Of a stretch of 64,000 bases of DNA, positions 9,801 to 17,614 are shown one piece after another. This DNA is from Mycobacterium rhizamassiliense (GTDB lineage Bacteria > Actinomycetota > Actinomycetes > Mycobacteriales > Mycobacteriaceae), in contig NZ_LT721901.1 of NCBI RefSeq assembly GCF_900157375.1, positions 1,669,278 to 1,733,277 of the forward strand. The letters are read 5' to 3'. The notes beneath the pieces were generated by a model. The model did not search any database and was not told where the DNA came from. It worked only from the letters and a program-made list of their open reading frames with translations. Positions within the stretch are counted from its first letter, which is position 1. Every line of letters starts with the position of its first letter. Both the position numbers and the translations under genes were made by a program.

Positions 9801-10922
9801 GACGCCCACCCCGGCCCGGGTCGCCAGCCGCAGCACGGTGATGCCGGCCATACCCTTCTGTCCGGTCACGCCCTCCCACTGCTCGGGCGTGCCGACGTTG
9901 TCGTCGACGATCACCCAGTGCGGGCCGAGCGCCAGCCCGGCCGGCGATTCCATCGGCGACGGCATAGAGGTGGGACTCGTACCCACCGGGGGCGTCCACG
10001 GTCCCCGGCCCTTGCGGTGCAGCTCGGAGTCCAGCGCCTCCTCGAGTTCGGTCGGCGACGTGAACACCAGGCGGCGCAGCCCGCACGCGTCGAACATCTC
10101 GTCGTGCTGGTTGTGCGGCAGCCACACCAGCCACGACCACAGCTCGGGATGCCGGGTAACCACCATCAGCTTGAGATCCCCGGGGCTGTGGTAAACCGCG
10201 AGGGAGCACAGCACCGAGCGCGCGAAGCTGTGCAGTTCGCCGGGATCGTCGCCGATGAAGCTGAAGCCGGGCTTCGACCGCAGGCTCAGCACCTTGCCGA
10301 TGCCGCGGATCTTGCTCTGTTCGAGGATGAAATCCCTTAGCGCACCGCCGGTTACGGGCTCGAGCTCTTCGCCGATCGGGACGTCGGGCCACTGCAGCGA
10401 CACCGCCGACTCGCTGGCCTGCTGAATGCCGATGCCCAAGCGGACGTCCAGGAAGTCCGGGTCGGCGCCGCGTCGCTCCCACATCCGCGGGCCGCCGATG
10501 ACGGTGTCCAGCTTCTGCGGATCGCCGTGCAGGAAAAGCTGGCTTCGGCGCTGCTGTTGGGCGGCGTGCTGCACCTCGTCACGGTCGTCGTCGAGTTGGC
10601 GGAGGTAGGTGCGGCGCTGCTTTTCCTGTTCGCCCCAGCTGATCCGGCGGCCCCGCCCGAAGCGCCCGCTGAACATCAGCGTGCCGAACCCGACCAGGCC
10701 GATCATCGGGAAAAACCCGGACTGCAGCGATCGGATGCCCGACGCATACATCACCACGAGGGTGCCGATGATTCCGACCAGCAGCGCCGGAAGCGCGATC
10801 ATCACCAGGATGTTGCGGGGCTCGCGTTCGGGCAGGGCCAGCGGCGCGGCCACCGCGATACGCACCGGCGGAACGCTCGGCGGCGGCTTGCGCATGCCGC
10901 GAACGAAACCTCGCTTGGACAT
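6834..10922 (-). CDS. eccC2: ESX-2 type VII secretion ATPase EccC
   Basis: The 1362-residue protein is a single-chain FtsK/SpoIIIE-type ATPase. Two membrane segments lie at about residues 38-58 and 68-86. Three nucleotide-binding domains follow, with P-loops GTSGSGKS near residue 499, ATAQRGKSTT near 860 and GRQACGKTTT near 1152. Their acidic partners are LLVIIDEYLELF, FLVVDNFSDLY and HFVLIDDEQEL. EccC docks ESX substrates and powers secretion through the inner-membrane complex. A fused EccC of about 1.4 kb codons followed by PE and PPE fits ESX-2 (Rv3894c) rather than split ESX-1. No stop or frameshift is seen in over 4 kb. Two bases separate it from eccB2. Confidence 0.92.
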   Translation of the reverse strand: MSKRGFVRGMRKPPPSVPPVRIAVAAPLALPEREPRNILVMIALPALLVGIIGTLVVMYASGIRSLQSGFFPMIGLVGFGTLMFSGRFGRGRRISWGEQEKQRRTYLRQLDDDRDEVQHAAQQQRRSQLFLHGDPQKLDTVIGGPRMWERRGADPDFLDVRLGIGIQQASESAVSLQWPDVPIGEELEPVTGGALRDFILEQSKIRGIGKVLSLRSKPGFSFIGDDPGELHSFARSVLCSLAVYHSPGDLKLMVVTRHPELWSWLVWLPHNQHDEMFDACGLRRLVFTSPTELEEALDSELHRKGRGPWTPPVGTSPTSMPSPMESPAGLALGPHWVIVDDNVGTPEQWEGVTGQKGMAGITVLRLATRAGVGVGFADEGERFALREGRLTHRGTFYAVADMLAESTASRYARAIARWSPMSAGELSETDSQGGELLRALGINDPRELDVDRLWGESRGRGDSKWAMVPVGVRQGGELQYVILRAKDFGGFGFHSVVIGTSGSGKSEYFLSLCSGIALTHSPETFIVIFVDMKFESAAQDLQGFPHVAGSLSNLGKDDRHLAERMRKAVNGEIARRYRLFNKAGARDANEYEEMRLAGRDLEPVPILLVIIDEYLELFIHHPEWIDLVIHIGQEGRGCNVFFTLGGQRLDLSSLSKAKSNIAFRVALRAETAEDSRDVIGSDAALHLPSKENGYALLKVGPRDIEQFRCFYVSAPFVVPKRVVNVDKTVDVSFSQPRAFTWAYQPLSEADSDALAVADEPDEPDEFLFHPDGFRKKKLVDVIRESLLAHPARPPHQIWLPPLEVSQTMDALVGAWRGKPWYEDYGQNPGLIFPVAVVDIPEEHAQRVHFMDVEMDNIMVVATAQRGKSTTLMSLMVSAALMYRPERVTFFCIGASLYPVEELPHVASVVSQTDAEGVSRTVAAIEALILAREAAFKQYQIDVSEFRERRFGTEREGGTDPNDKFGDVFLVVDNFSDLYDKDPPTGDRLVSIARQGLSYGVHIMTTATAWLVGQKQQLVNVSNARIQLRLSNPDETQMGEGFERRKAARNTLDRPGFGVTREGHELLIGVPEITAANGDRVATRGIGAVIAEVTGAGRLERLARLPERVALAQVFAAFAASEPASDPLNIPFAIGESALQPTYLPTRAVPNMLVLGRQACGKTTTLAAFGQSIMRHLTPEQAQITIIDPKTSLIGKMQGPHVRAYAYTADDIDAVVESLAEVLRDRLPPSGLSQEELMQRSTWEGPHHFVLIDDEQELRPHGVIGKVAATAPLWGLMERSREIGLHVIASRLPGNWAGVSVTNPFLQKMTSSRAPTLFMDNDPAAVKVFGRVSSQQLPPGRGLLVTTDGAMEGVLVGDTKEAE

Positions 10923-10924
10923 CT

Positions 10925-12421
10925 CTACCCCCCGATTTCGGTGTTGTCGGGAACGGGCGCCACCGCACCGCCTCCGGTGACCGCGTCACGCGCCACTAGG
11001 GCGGCGTCGCGGCCTATCGCCGGGCCGGGTGCAAAGGTGCGCACGATCGGCCAGGGTGCCTGCACGGCCTGCCGCGGGTCCAACCCCAGCGCCTTCAGGG
11101 TGGAATGATCCGACTGGATTCCGAACCGAACCCCTTGCGGCGAAAGCCAATACAGGCTCTCTCGACTGTCCGCGGTAGCCACGCCGCTGGTCGTCGTCAC
11201 GAAATTCGCGGCGCCCGGAAGCATCAAAGTCTGTTGTGCCTCAGCCGAATTGACATCACGGTCGTCGCGGACCAGGCGCACGAGGTGCGATTCCATGCCG
11301 ATCGAGACGGGCAGCCCGTGGCCGGTGAACACGGTGATCCGGGCCTGCGGGTCACCGGATTGCTTGTCCCATCCCACGCAGGTGGTCGGATTCGCCGACG
11401 TGTCGACGAATTCCATCTTCCCGGACGGGTAATAGTCCACGTCGAGCACGTCGATCACCGGGATCTGAATCAGCTTGTCCGGGGCGATCAGCGCCGGTGT
11501 GGTCGTACCCTCCGAATTCGCGGTACGCAGCAGGTCGGCGACGAAGCTGGTGATCTTCTGCACGCCGTCGGGCAGCAGCACGTAGAACCCGTTGACGGCT
11601 CCGCTGGCGTTGCGCGTTTCCAGCACGCTGCCGACCATCGCGCCCGGTATCAGGCGAGACGGCGTCCCGCGTGCCGGAATCACGGGCAGCACAATGGGTT
11701 CCGTCGACGGCATCGCGTCGAACAGGGCGTTGGAGATTGCGATCGGGTAGGTGACACCGGGGTCGAGCCCGAGGTTGAAGGTGACCGATCGGTCGGTCGG
11801 GTCGATGCGGGACCGCTGCCCGTGCCAGATCACGTAGGTCGCGCCCTTGTGGGTGGCGAGGATGGCTTGCGCCGGCCCCATCGGCGCCGATCTACCCTCC
11901 GGCGAAAGCTGACCGGCGATCGAGGTCACCAGGGGAGCGGTTCCGCTGCCGCGGGTGGCCGCGGTGTCGCAGACCGCCCAGGACGATACCGAGCTCTGCG
12001 TGATCGGCAGGCTATCGGGCGCACCCGGGATTCCGATCATCGGTCCGGTCGGGTACTTCGCGATCTCGCTCGCCTTGACCCAGGCCGGGGCGGAGGCGGT
12101 GCCGACGACCAGGCGCGCCGACGTCAGGTTGAGCGCGGGGTAGAGGCGCCCGTTGATCTTCGCGTAGATCGCACCCGTGTCACGGTCGCCGATGATCGAC
12201 GACCCACCGACCAGGCCCGCGGGCTTCATGAAGTGCAACAGCGCCATCCAGCCGATGCCGATGACGACGAGCACGATCGACAGCGCCACCGCCGCCTGCT
12301 GCTTGCGGTCGTCGTGCTTCATCCGGACCGAAAACCGGGTGATCGCGGCCCGCAACCGCCGGTTGTAAAACAGGTGCCCCGAGTTCTGATCCCGGTTGGA
12401 CAGATTGAGTGGCACAGTCAT
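10925..12421 (-). CDS. eccB2: ESX-2 type VII secretion membrane protein EccB
   Basis: The 498-residue protein has a short cytoplasmic N-terminus (SNRDQNSGHLFYNRRLRAA), one membrane segment at about 44-63 (VALSIVLVVIGIGWMALLHF) and a large periplasmic domain with the EccB pattern LYPALNLTSARLVVG and IGIPGAPDSLPI. The N-terminus and GLDPRQAVQAPWPIVRTF match my memory of EccB2 (Rv3895c) much better than EccB1. EccB belongs to the ESX membrane core with EccC, EccD and EccE. A good Shine-Dalgarno (AAAGGAGA) precedes the ATG. In Mtb eccB2 lies on the opposite side of oriC. Confidence 0.92.
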   Translation of the reverse strand: MTVPLNLSNRDQNSGHLFYNRRLRAAITRFSVRMKHDDRKQQAAVALSIVLVVIGIGWMALLHFMKPAGLVGGSSIIGDRDTGAIYAKINGRLYPALNLTSARLVVGTASAPAWVKASEIAKYPTGPMIGIPGAPDSLPITQSSVSSWAVCDTAATRGSGTAPLVTSIAGQLSPEGRSAPMGPAQAILATHKGATYVIWHGQRSRIDPTDRSVTFNLGLDPGVTYPIAISNALFDAMPSTEPIVLPVIPARGTPSRLIPGAMVGSVLETRNASGAVNGFYVLLPDGVQKITSFVADLLRTANSEGTTTPALIAPDKLIQIPVIDVLDVDYYPSGKMEFVDTSANPTTCVGWDKQSGDPQARITVFTGHGLPVSIGMESHLVRLVRDDRDVNSAEAQQTLMLPGAANFVTTTSGVATADSRESLYWLSPQGVRFGIQSDHSTLKALGLDPRQAVQAPWPIVRTFAPGPAIGRDAALVARDAVTGGGAVAPVPDNTEIGG

Positions 12422-12466
12422 TCTCCTTTCGGCGGTCGATGCGGGTGTGTGGCACCGACTCCGATG

Positions 12467-12820
12467 TCAATGCAGATCGCCGCCGTACCTTGCCTGGTTC
12501 TCGGCTTCTGCCTCTTCGCGGAGCGCCGCGATCGCGACGTTCAATCTGTCAGCCAACTCTGCGTGGGCGTAGCCGGTCATCACACTTGGATGCAACGCCA
12601 ACTCGACCAACTTGCCGTCCGAATTCGCCACCGCCCGTATATCCCCCATGTCCACGCTGTAGGTGATCGTCTCGGCCTGCGCGACAAGGGCTTCCCACTT
12701 GTCGGCTGCCTCGCTCAGCTCACGTAACACAGCTTCGACGAGATCCTTGTCGCTCAGATTCGCGCGACCGCCCGATCCCGACACGATGTCAGTATCATCG
12801 AGCGCTCCAACCAGCGTCAA
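12467..12820 (-). CDS. YbaB/EbfC-like protein of the ESX accessory cluster
   Basis: The pattern ITYSVDMGDIRAVANSDGKL, ELALHPSVMTGYAHAELADR and then a long C-terminal helix is that of the YbaB/EbfC nucleoid-protein fold, which ESX loci also use (EspL type). It lies 45 bases before eccB2 and 32 bases after the acidic repeat protein, so co-expression is likely. Position and size suggest the Rv0030 counterpart. The start is unclear: TTG 12820 gives 117 residues and GTG 12784 gives 105; neither has a clear ribosome-binding site. Whether it binds DNA or an ESX partner cannot be told. Confidence 0.7.
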   Translation of the reverse strand: MTLVGALDDTDIVSGSGGRANLSDKDLVEAVLRELSEAADKWEALVAQAETITYSVDMGDIRAVANSDGKLVELALHPSVMTGYAHAELADRLNVAIAALREEAEAENQARYGGDLH

Positions 12821-12852
12821 TTCATGGATTGACAGTTATTTTTGAACCCGCG

Positions 12853-14766
12853 TCATGATTCCGCGGTCCACTGGCTGGCCGGCGGTTCGTCGAGCTTTTG
12901 GAACCAGGCGAAGTGGTAGTTCGCCGACACCTGGTCGCCGGCGACGCTGCTCTCGGTGGCGGCCAGCAGCAGGCAGTTGAGCAAGAGTGCGGGGTCCACG
13001 TCCGGATATTGCGTCAGCACCTGATACCGCGCGGTATCGAGGTGCACGCGCAGCAGGTCGGCTTCTTCCTCGACGACGCCGGTGCCAGCCGCGGCGGCCT
13101 TGGCCAACGTGTGGACGAGTCGCGGCAGCCCGTCGCGCCAGTGGGTGAGGCGACCGAGCTCCCAACCCAGATCGTCCACCGCGGGCAGTTCGCGGCCCTG
13201 CACCGAAGCCTCGGTCGGCGCGAAGTCGATCGCCCGTCCCACCGGATCGCCCGGCGTATAGGTCACCGCGCGCGTCGTCTCGCCGAGGAGCGCTGACAGC
13301 CTGCGGCCGCGCCGCCCCGGTTCCAGCAGCCGCACGCCCGCCGGAACCGCGATGCCCGAGGGCACCCAGCCGTGGGCGAGGTCGGTGACCAGGATGGTGG
13401 TGCCGTCCGGGCGATCGCCGACCGCCCAGTTCAGCTGCGGTTCTTGCCGGACCACGAAGGCAAGCAGCCGCTGCAGCCGTTCGCTGTCGGATTCGGCGTT
13501 GGCCGGGGCAACGGGGGCCTCCGGCTCTGGTTCCGGCTCCGGCTCGGGTTCTGGCTCTGGCTCCGGCTCGGGTTCCGGCTCCAGGTCCACTGGTTCCGGC
13601 TCCGGCTCGGGTTCCGGCTCCAGGTCCACTGGTTCCGGCTCTGGCTCTGGCTCTGGCTCTGGCGCCAAGGCGACGTCTGGTTCTGCGGCGGCCGGCTCGG
13701 CTTCGGGGACGACCGCGGGTTCGGCGGCCTCATCGGGCCCGACGAAGAACTGCGTGGTCTCGGGCTCGACGTCAACCACCTCGGCCGAAAATTCCGGCGC
13801 GTCGGCGGGTTCAACGGCGGCGTCCTCGTCACCGTCAACCCGATGCCGGCCGCCCGCGTCCTCCTCTTGATCGGCCTCGTCGTCGGCCTCGTCGACCGAG
13901 ACGAAAAACTGCGTGGTCTCGGGCTCGACGTCAACCACCTCGGCCGAAAGTGCCGGCATGACCGCGGTCTCCTCGGCGGCGTCGACCTCGTCACCGTCAA
14001 CCCGATGCCGGCCGCTCGAGGCGTCCTCGTCTTCATCCACGTAGGCCTCGACCGGAACATCGATCACCGGCTCCAACTCGGCGGCGGCGAACTCCTCGGC
14101 AGCGGGCTCGACCGCGGGGACAACCGGGATGATCTCCGTCTTGTCCTCCGATCGTGCCCCGACCGCGGGAGGCCGCTCCGAACGAACAGGTGGTGGCGGG
14201 TCCCAACGGACCGGTGGTGGCGGCTCCGGACGAGCGAAGGGCGGCCGCTGCACGCGAGGGCCCGGCATGACTCGCGTCTTTTCGCCGCTGGCGGTGAAAG
14301 GCCCCGGCGTCTGCGGGCGACCGCCGGGCATGACCCGCGTCTTTTCGCCGCTGGCGGTGAAGCGCCCCGGCGGCTGCGTGTGCGGGTATTGCGGCTGTTC
14401 GGGGCGGGCCGAAGCCTTCACCGCGTGCAGATGACGCAGCGCCGATTCGATTCGCCGCGCCGCGTGGGATCGGGCCTCGTCGATGGCTCGAACCTCCGCG
14501 GCATGCCGGGCCGCATCATCCAATCCGGCGCGCTTGATGATCTTCAGCTCGTCGTTGGTCCTGCCGGCAATCCGGTGCAGGTCATCCCTGAGATGCTGTG
14601 CGTCGGCGGCGTTTTCGTCGGTGATCGTCGACAGCTCGGCAGGCCAAAGCCCACCGATCACCCACGGGGTGCAATCGATGGGAGAGGTGAAGGCCGGCGC
14701 CGCCAATGATTCCCGGGTAGCTCTCCGGAGGCGCCGGCGCGCCGCATTCCGACCGAAGATCGCCAC
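12853..14766 (-). CDS. large acidic repeat protein of the ESX accessory cluster, Rv0029/Rv3899c-like
   Basis: The 637-residue protein starts at GTG 14766 ([19 protein letters not shown]). It has a basic helical N-terminal region to about residue 125, a long disordered middle, and a folded C-terminal part (about 430-637) with [19 protein letters not shown] and [20 protein letters not shown]. The middle holds two copies of [13 protein letters not shown], two copies of a block with GRHRVDGDE and [16 protein letters not shown], and a Glu-Pro tract. The C-terminal part resembles the domain I recall from Rv0029 and Rv3899c, the latter lying beside ESX-2 in Mtb. No signal peptide or membrane segment is seen. 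An ESX-linked role is inferred from context only. Confidence 0.75.
   Translation of the reverse strand: MAIFGRNAARRRLRRATRESLAAPAFTSPIDCTPWVIGGLWPAELSTITDENAADAQHLRDDLHRIAGRTNDELKIIKRAGLDDAARHAAEVRAIDEARSHAARRIESALRHLHAVKASARPEQPQYPHTQPPGRFTASGEKTRVMPGGRPQTPGPFTASGEKTRVMPGPRVQRPPFARPEPPPPVRWDPPPPVRSERPPAVGARSEDKTEIIPVVPAVEPAAEEFAAAELEPVIDVPVEAYVDEDEDASSGRHRVDGDEVDAAEETAVMPALSAEVVDVEPETTQFFVSVDEADDEADQEEDAGGRHRVDGDEDAAVEPADAPEFSAEVVDVEPETTQFFVGPDEAAEPAVVPEAEPAAAEPDVALAPEPEPEPEPEPVDLEPEPEPEPEPVDLEPEPEPEPEPEPEPEPEPEPEAPVAPANAESDSERLQRLLAFVVRQEPQLNWAVGDRPDGTTILVTDLAHGWVPSGIAVPAGVRLLEPGRRGRRLSALLGETTRAVTYTPGDPVGRAIDFAPTEASVQGRELPAVDDLGWELGRLTHWRDGLPRLVHTLAKAAAAGTGVVEEEADLLRVHLDTARYQVLTQYPDVDPALLLNCLLLAATESSVAGDQVSANYHFAWFQKLDEPPASQWTAES
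13515..14361 (-). repeat. in-frame internal repeats of the acidic repeat protein
   Basis: Three repeat layers lie inside the coding sequence. Two 21-codon units with [13 protein letters not shown] are offset by 63 bases (around 14278 and 14341). Two imperfect 53-codon units with [16 protein letters not shown] are offset by 159 bases (around 13751 and 13910), sharing a nearly identical 40-base stretch. A Glu-Pro tract, broken by [10 protein letters not shown] units, spans about 13515-13670. All unit lengths are multiples of three, so copy-number changes would keep the frame. Confidence 0.85.
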
Positions 14767-14848
14767 CGGTTCAGCGTACCGACATCGGCGACGAGTTATC
14801 TCCCGAGAGTGAATTGTGCGGCCTCGACGGCCTGGGTAGCGTGGGGTC

Positions 14849-14992
14849 ATGGCAGATTCGGCGCTGCAGCAGCAACTGGACGAGGTCCGCGCTCTGCTCG
14901 GCCGCGCGCGAGAGTTGTTCGGCGCCAACCCGATCGAGCCGCCGACGGACATCGCGCCCGATCCCGACGCCGCTAAGAGGTGGCTGCTCTAG
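14849..14992 (+). CDS. 47-residue small protein, unknown function
   Basis: An ATG frame encodes [20 protein letters not shown] followed by [20 protein letters not shown] and a short AAKRWLL end. The first half is a regular amphipathic helix or short coiled coil; the second is Pro/Asp-rich. Third codon positions are mostly G or C, as in neighbouring genes, which supports real coding. It is the only plus-strand gene inside the ESX-linked block, between the acidic repeat protein (divergent) and the Rv0028-like gene (convergent, 10 bases away). No clear ribosome-binding site is seen; transcription may be leaderless. I do not recognise a family. Confidence 0.55.
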   Translation: MADSALQQQLDEVRALLGRARELFGANPIEPPTDIAPDPDAAKRWLL

Positions 14993-15002
14993 TCCCGTCG
15001 GT

Positions 15003-15305
15003 TCAATCCCGTCGGCGTAATTTATGCGCCAGCAGCTTCTCGATGGCGGCATCCAGGTCGCGTGAGGTCGGTACCTCGGCGGACGGGGTATGCCCGGCGG
15101 ACACGATTTCGTCCCGAATCTCCAGCAGCGCTTTGAGCCACGACACGTCGGCGGTCAACAAAATGCCCTGGGCCAGGGTCACGGCGTCGGTGTCCAACGC
15201 CTCTTCACTGAGCGCAACGCTGTGCATGTACCCGCCGCGGCACGAGCGGACCAGGATGTGTCCACTTGGGTGAACGGTGTCGAAGGCGGGATTGGCTTCG
15301 GTCAT
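15003..15305 (-). CDS. conserved hypothetical protein, Rv0028-like
   Basis: The 100-residue soluble protein (TEANPAFDTVHPSGHILVRS, then HSVALSEEALDTDAVTLAQG) matches Rv0028 in length and order. Its ATG overlaps the stop of the EspC-like gene (ATGA), so the two are translationally coupled. There is no membrane segment or signal peptide. The coupling suggests it works with the EspC-like protein, for example as a partner or chaperone, but no function is known to me. Confidence 0.7.
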   Translation of the reverse strand: MTEANPAFDTVHPSGHILVRSCRGGYMHSVALSEEALDTDAVTLAQGILLTADVSWLKALLEIRDEIVSAGHTPSAEVPTSRDLDAAIEKLLAHKLRRRD

Positions 15306-15619
15306 CGACCGCCGTCGACGATGCCGCCGAACTGGCCCGTGGCATCTTCCTCGTGCTGGTCCCATACCGCCGCCGACACGTGCAGCTTGTGCGCCATGTC
15401 GGCGTGGTCCTCGGCTTGTTGCTGGTAGCACTGCCGTCTCAGCTCGAGCAAATCCCGCCCCGCGTCGCGAAGCTCGCCGAAGATCGGACCCAGTGAGTCC
15501 AGGCTCTCCTGGATGGCCCCGTGCGACGACGGGATGGTGCGCAGGTAGTCGGAGGTCTCCTGATGGTGCGCAGCGGCATTACGTAAGTGCGCGGGCACCA
15601 CGTGGATTCGGTCAGCCAT
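15302..15619 (-). CDS. EspC-like (ESX secretion-associated) small helical protein, Rv0027-like
   Basis: The 105-residue protein has the same length as Rv0027. It is a helical, WXG100-sized protein of the EspC/DUF2580 type: HVVPAHLRNAAAHHQETSDY, a turn region, then ADMAHKLHVSAAVWDQHEED. The end resembles the Y/W-x-x-x-[DE] export signal seen after the helical hairpin in ESX substrates (VWDQHEED). Family proteins are ESX-secreted or ESX-associated. Its ATG lies 45 bases after the Rv0026-like stop and its stop overlaps the next gene. It is the best candidate substrate encoded in this block. Confidence 0.7.
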   Translation of the reverse strand: MADRIHVVPAHLRNAAAHHQETSDYLRTIPSSHGAIQESLDSLGPIFGELRDAGRDLLELRRQCYQQQAEDHADMAHKLHVSAAVWDQHEEDATGQFGGIVDGGR

Positions 15620-15664
15620 CCGCTGTCTCCTCTTCGTGCGACGCCGGACGGGCCGGCGAGATCA

Positions 15665-17068
15665 CTATTGTTCGGTGGTCGGCGTGCTCGCCGGCCGGGT
15701 CGGTGTCGGTGTGCCGGTCCGGGCCGGCTCGGTCGCTGTCTGCCCCGACGGCGGATGCTCCCAGCCTAGAAAGCTCGGGCCGCTTACGGTGGCGATGTGC
15801 TGAATCTGCCCATCGAGCAGAGCCTTGTCGTGGCCGAGAGCAAGCGCATGCCGATCGGTGAAGATGCCGATGTCTCCGGGTATGACCTGCACCGCGTCGA
15901 CCGGATTGCTGACCGCGGTTCCCGGCGCCGGAATGGTGATTCCCTGCTGGCCGAAGGCATCCGCGATCGGCGTACCGCCGGCGGCGGCCTTGATGGCCGC
16001 GGCTAACTGCGGGCTGGCGGCGGTCACCGTCTCGCCGTTGGGCAGGGTCACCGTCGTCGGACCCGACGGCGGTGGGCCGCTGTCGGCCGACGCGTCCTCG
16101 TCGCGTTCCTTGTCGTGGTCGAGTTCGTCCGCGGCGGCTTCGTCGTCTGCGCCCGGATTTTCGGCATCGGACAGCCCATCGTCCAGACCCGTCAGGGCCG
16201 GATCGCCGCCCTGCTGCAGTGCCGGCAGCGGCAGGCCGCCCGGCGGGCCCCAGCCGGCCAACGAACCCGGCAACGCGCTCCCCCCGGGCAGCGGCGCCGC
16301 CCCCGAATTGGGCAGGCCGGGCGGCGCGGGGGAGGACATAACCGGGTCCGGCCCCGGATCCCCGCCGAGCAGCCCCGGGTCGTCCGCCAGCAGCGAATCC
16401 AGCAGGGGGTCGGCTCCGGCGTCGGCAGCCGGCACCGCGGCGGCGCCCGCCGGTTCGGCATTCGCAGTCGCCGCTGCGGGCCGGGTCTCGCCGGGCATGC
16501 CCTTCGAGGCGTCGTACAGCGACGTCCACGCGGCCATCAGTGCCGACTTCGACGTGTCGTCCAGGCTCGCATTAATCACCACGGCGCGGATGTCTCGAAG
16601 CTTGCCGATGAGGAACCGCTGAAAATCCCGCGCGCCCACCGGGGTGTCCAGATCCGATCGCGCCTGGACCGCCGCCTCGGTTTCGCGCTGCAACTCGGTC
16701 AGCGCGTCGGCGCCCTCGACGGTCTTCAGGTGGGCATTCATGATCGCAGAGACCACCTGGAGGTCGAGCTGCGAGCTCGCCGAATTCTGTTGCGATAGAG
16801 CCGCTTCGGCGCCCGCTATGGCTTCGGCGGCTGCACCCTCGGAACGGTTCGACGGGCCGGGCCCGGCCGGCATGGCCCGGGCGTCGAAGAGGTCGGGATG
16901 TTGGCGGCGGATCTTGGCCAAGATCGCGGCGAGGTCTTCGGAACGGGTGGTCGGGGTGACCACGGCCGTCAGCTCAGTCGGGGTCAGTCCGGCTTGCCAC
17001 GCGTTCGGATCACCGGTGCGGTCCCGCACCACTTTGACCGTGCCGAGCAACTCGTCATACGTCGACAT
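15665..17068 (-). CDS. ESX-cluster protein with DUF4226-like domain, Rv0026-like
   Basis: The 467-residue protein begins MSTYDELLGTVKVVRDRTGD. Its central helical domain contains the motif DTPVGARDFQRFLIGKLRDI, shared with the neighbouring 120-residue protein ([20 protein letters not shown]). A Pro/Gly/Asp-rich disordered region follows (about 180-330), then a C-terminal domain with GVSNPVDAVQVIPGDIGIF-like sequence and DRHALALGHDKALLDGQIQH. It corresponds to Rv0026. The repeat of one domain in adjacent genes suggests local duplication and perhaps heterodimers. There is no signal peptide; a role in type VII secretion is inferred from context. Confidence 0.7.
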   Translation of the reverse strand: MSTYDELLGTVKVVRDRTGDPNAWQAGLTPTELTAVVTPTTRSEDLAAILAKIRRQHPDLFDARAMPAGPGPSNRSEGAAAEAIAGAEAALSQQNSASSQLDLQVVSAIMNAHLKTVEGADALTELQRETEAAVQARSDLDTPVGARDFQRFLIGKLRDIRAVVINASLDDTSKSALMAAWTSLYDASKGMPGETRPAAATANAEPAGAAAVPAADAGADPLLDSLLADDPGLLGGDPGPDPVMSSPAPPGLPNSGAAPLPGGSALPGSLAGWGPPGGLPLPALQQGGDPALTGLDDGLSDAENPGADDEAAADELDHDKERDEDASADSGPPPSGPTTVTLPNGETVTAASPQLAAAIKAAAGGTPIADAFGQQGITIPAPGTAVSNPVDAVQVIPGDIGIFTDRHALALGHDKALLDGQIQHIATVSGPSFLGWEHPPSGQTATEPARTGTPTPTRPASTPTTEQ

Positions 17069-17203
17069 CAGCTAGACGAACACCCCGCCGCCCCCGTACG
17101 GGCGGTGTCGCAACCCCTCCATGCCGGCCGACAGTAGTGCCGTCGATGCCTGCCGACAATTCACGTCGGTGGGGGTGTGGGTAACCGCCCGCCCGCCGTC
17201 CGG

Positions 17204-17566
17204 TTAACCGCCCGGGGCGGCGTACTGCTCCCGGAGGCTTTCCAGCACAGCCGCTTTCGCGCCGTCCAGCTCGTGGGCATCCGCCACGACGGCGGCGATC
17301 TCGCGCTGTTTGGCAAGCAGGAATTTCTGAAACTCCCGCGCCCCCAAGGGCGTATCCACCGCGAGGTGGGCCTGACCCGGAGCGGCGCGGTCGATCTCGT
17401 CGGCGATCGCGTCCAGGCGCCGGATGCTGTCGCGGATCGCTGCGTGAGCGCTGGCAACCACTTCGGCCAGCACGCGATCGGCGTCGGCGACCGAGCCGTG
17501 TTGGCTCGCCAGCGCCGACTGTCGCGCCTGAATGGCCTCTAGCGAGGGTCCAGCTTGTTCCGACAT
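17204..17566 (-). CDS. DUF4226-like helical protein, Rv0025-like
   Basis: The 120-residue, almost all-helical protein has exactly the Rv0025 length. It carries [20 protein letters not shown], paralogous to the central domain of the next gene, and the N-terminal helix [20 protein letters not shown]. It lies 48 bases after the NlpC/P60 gene and 135 bases before the Rv0026-like gene. Its size is close to that of EsxA/EspC-type proteins, but no WxG turn is present, so I do not call it an Esx protein. Function is unknown. Confidence 0.7.
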   Translation of the reverse strand: MSEQAGPSLEAIQARQSALASQHGSVADADRVLAEVVASAHAAIRDSIRRLDAIADEIDRAAPGQAHLAVDTPLGAREFQKFLLAKQREIAAVVADAHELDGAKAAVLESLREQYAAPGG

Positions 17567-17614
17567 CCGTTCACCTAATCATCGTGCCGACGCGGCGGGC
17601 GGTCTTTTTGCCAC

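Noticed and set aside
7143..10340. A 1065-codon open frame antisense to eccC2
   Set aside because: It mirrors the third codon positions of eccC2, is rich in Arg, Gly, Asp and His without known motifs, and arises from high G+C. The minus-strand frame has clear FtsK-type domains.
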